DNA of 5,650 nt from Deltaproteobacteria bacterium (GTDB lineage: Bacteria; Desulfobacterota; DSM-4660; Desulfatiglandales; B25-G16), in contig QMLW01000158.1 in NCBI GenBank assembly GCA_003646935.1, positions 1 through 5,650 of the forward strand. The letters run 5' to 3'. Below are positions 5,457 through 5,650 of this stretch, piece by piece (the stretch's first letter is position 1; every line of letters begins with the position of its first letter). The notes under the pieces were generated by a model. The model was given only the letters and a program-made list of their open reading frames with translations. It had not been told where the DNA came from and made no database searches. The position numbers and the translations under genes are program-made.

Positions 5457-5630
5457 TTGGAATATTGGAATATTGGAATGATGGAATAATGCCTGCCTGT
5501 CGGCAGACAGGGGTTCTTAAGAAAATAGGGCAGTGGTTTATTGGTAAGATTTCTCTTGACAGGGAAGTTAATAAATGGATCATTGCTTTTAAAACCAACA
5601 CTCCAATATTCCACCATTCCATTATTCCAT
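5457..5630. repeat. Repeat element: two inverted arrays of an 8-bp unit around a hairpin core
   Basis: Four 8-bp units derived from TTGGAATA stand at 5457-5488 (TTGGAATA twice, TTGGAATG, ATGGAATA). Four units in the opposite orientation stand at 5599-5630 (CACTCCAA, TATTCCAC, CATTCCAT, TATTCCAT). The 110-bp core carries a hairpin at 5493-5511 and the palindrome TTCTTAAGAA at 5514-5523. The layout resembles a short non-autonomous element or a dispersed intergenic repeat. From memory, GGAATATTGGAATAATGG-type repeats are common between genes of Desulfobacterota. No transposase or target duplication is evident. Reading frames across it are low-complexity translations of the repeat and are not listed as genes. 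Confidence 0.65.
5493..5511. repeat. Hairpin core of the repeat element
   Basis: Two overlapping stems compete: CCTGTC (5496-5501) with GACAGG (5506-5511) around GGCA, and CTGCC (5493-5497) with GGCAG (5502-5506) around TGTC. No U-tract follows on either strand, so a terminator role is unlikely. REP-like cores of this kind are often binding sites for proteins or RNA-end stabilisers. Confidence 0.55.
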
Positions 5631-5650
5631 GTGTGAGACAATAGGAAACA

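Noticed and set aside
5457..5630. CRISPR array
   Set aside because: The repeats are only 8 bp, directly adjacent without spacers, and inverted between the two blocks. No cas gene is present.
5357..5641. Minus-strand 94-codon frame, and an overlapping 61-codon frame at 5437-5622
   Set aside because: The products are translations of the 8-bp repeats and the hairpin (PIFQYSN, YSIIPIF type strings) and overlap the response regulator start. They are not independent genes.
5489..5644. Plus-strand 51-codon frame starting ATG within the repeat element
   Set aside because: Its start and end are repeat sequence, no ribosome binding site is seen, and similar readings arise from any copy of such repeats.

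Overview
The window looks like chromosomal DNA of a Gram-negative bacterium. The style of the genes and of the intergenic repeats suggests Desulfobacterota (the former Deltaproteobacteria): a ZraR/HydG-like sigma-54 response regulator, a standard RecG, a SlyD/FkpB-type prolyl isomerase, and junk-like intergenic repeats built from GGAATATT-type and GCAAAG-type short units. This taxonomic reading is an inference, not something the sequence proves.

Nearly all recognisable genes lie on the minus strand. Read in that direction, from right to left, the order is as follows. (1) At 5457-5630, two inverted arrays of an 8-bp unit flank a small hairpin. (2) At 4027-5394 lies a complete sigma-54-dependent response regulator, with a plausible promoter at the edge of the repeat block. 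(3) At 3935-4026 a short repetitive spacer carries the recG ribosome binding site at its end. (4) At 1847-3934 lies a complete recG. (5) At 1263-1846 there is a gene-poor stretch of about 580 bp, with a likely promoter (TTGACA plus an upstream A-tract) and several small inverted repeats. (6) At 828-1262 lies an FKBP-type PPIase. (7) At 444-629 a small CXXC/CXXC protein follows, preceded by a doubtful 40-codon frame. (8) At 259-372 there is a possible 37-residue ORF, whose ribosome binding site is buried in a 68-bp inverted repeat. On the plus strand at the left edge, the C-terminal part of a YiiX/YebB-like permuted papain-fold hydrolase (7-255) converges on this cluster. It has an in-frame stop just upstream, so it is probably broken or frameshifted.

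Functionally the window is mixed: transcriptional regulation (two-component, sigma-54), replication-fork repair (RecG), protein folding (FKBP) and small metal-binding or unknown proteins. I see no coherent operon linking them and no convincing new multi-gene system. The points most worth a second look are the 68-bp hairpin between the two small minus-strand ORFs, the promoter with a long leader in the 1263-1846 gap, and the two intergenic repeat elements that appear to supply expression signals to their neighbours.
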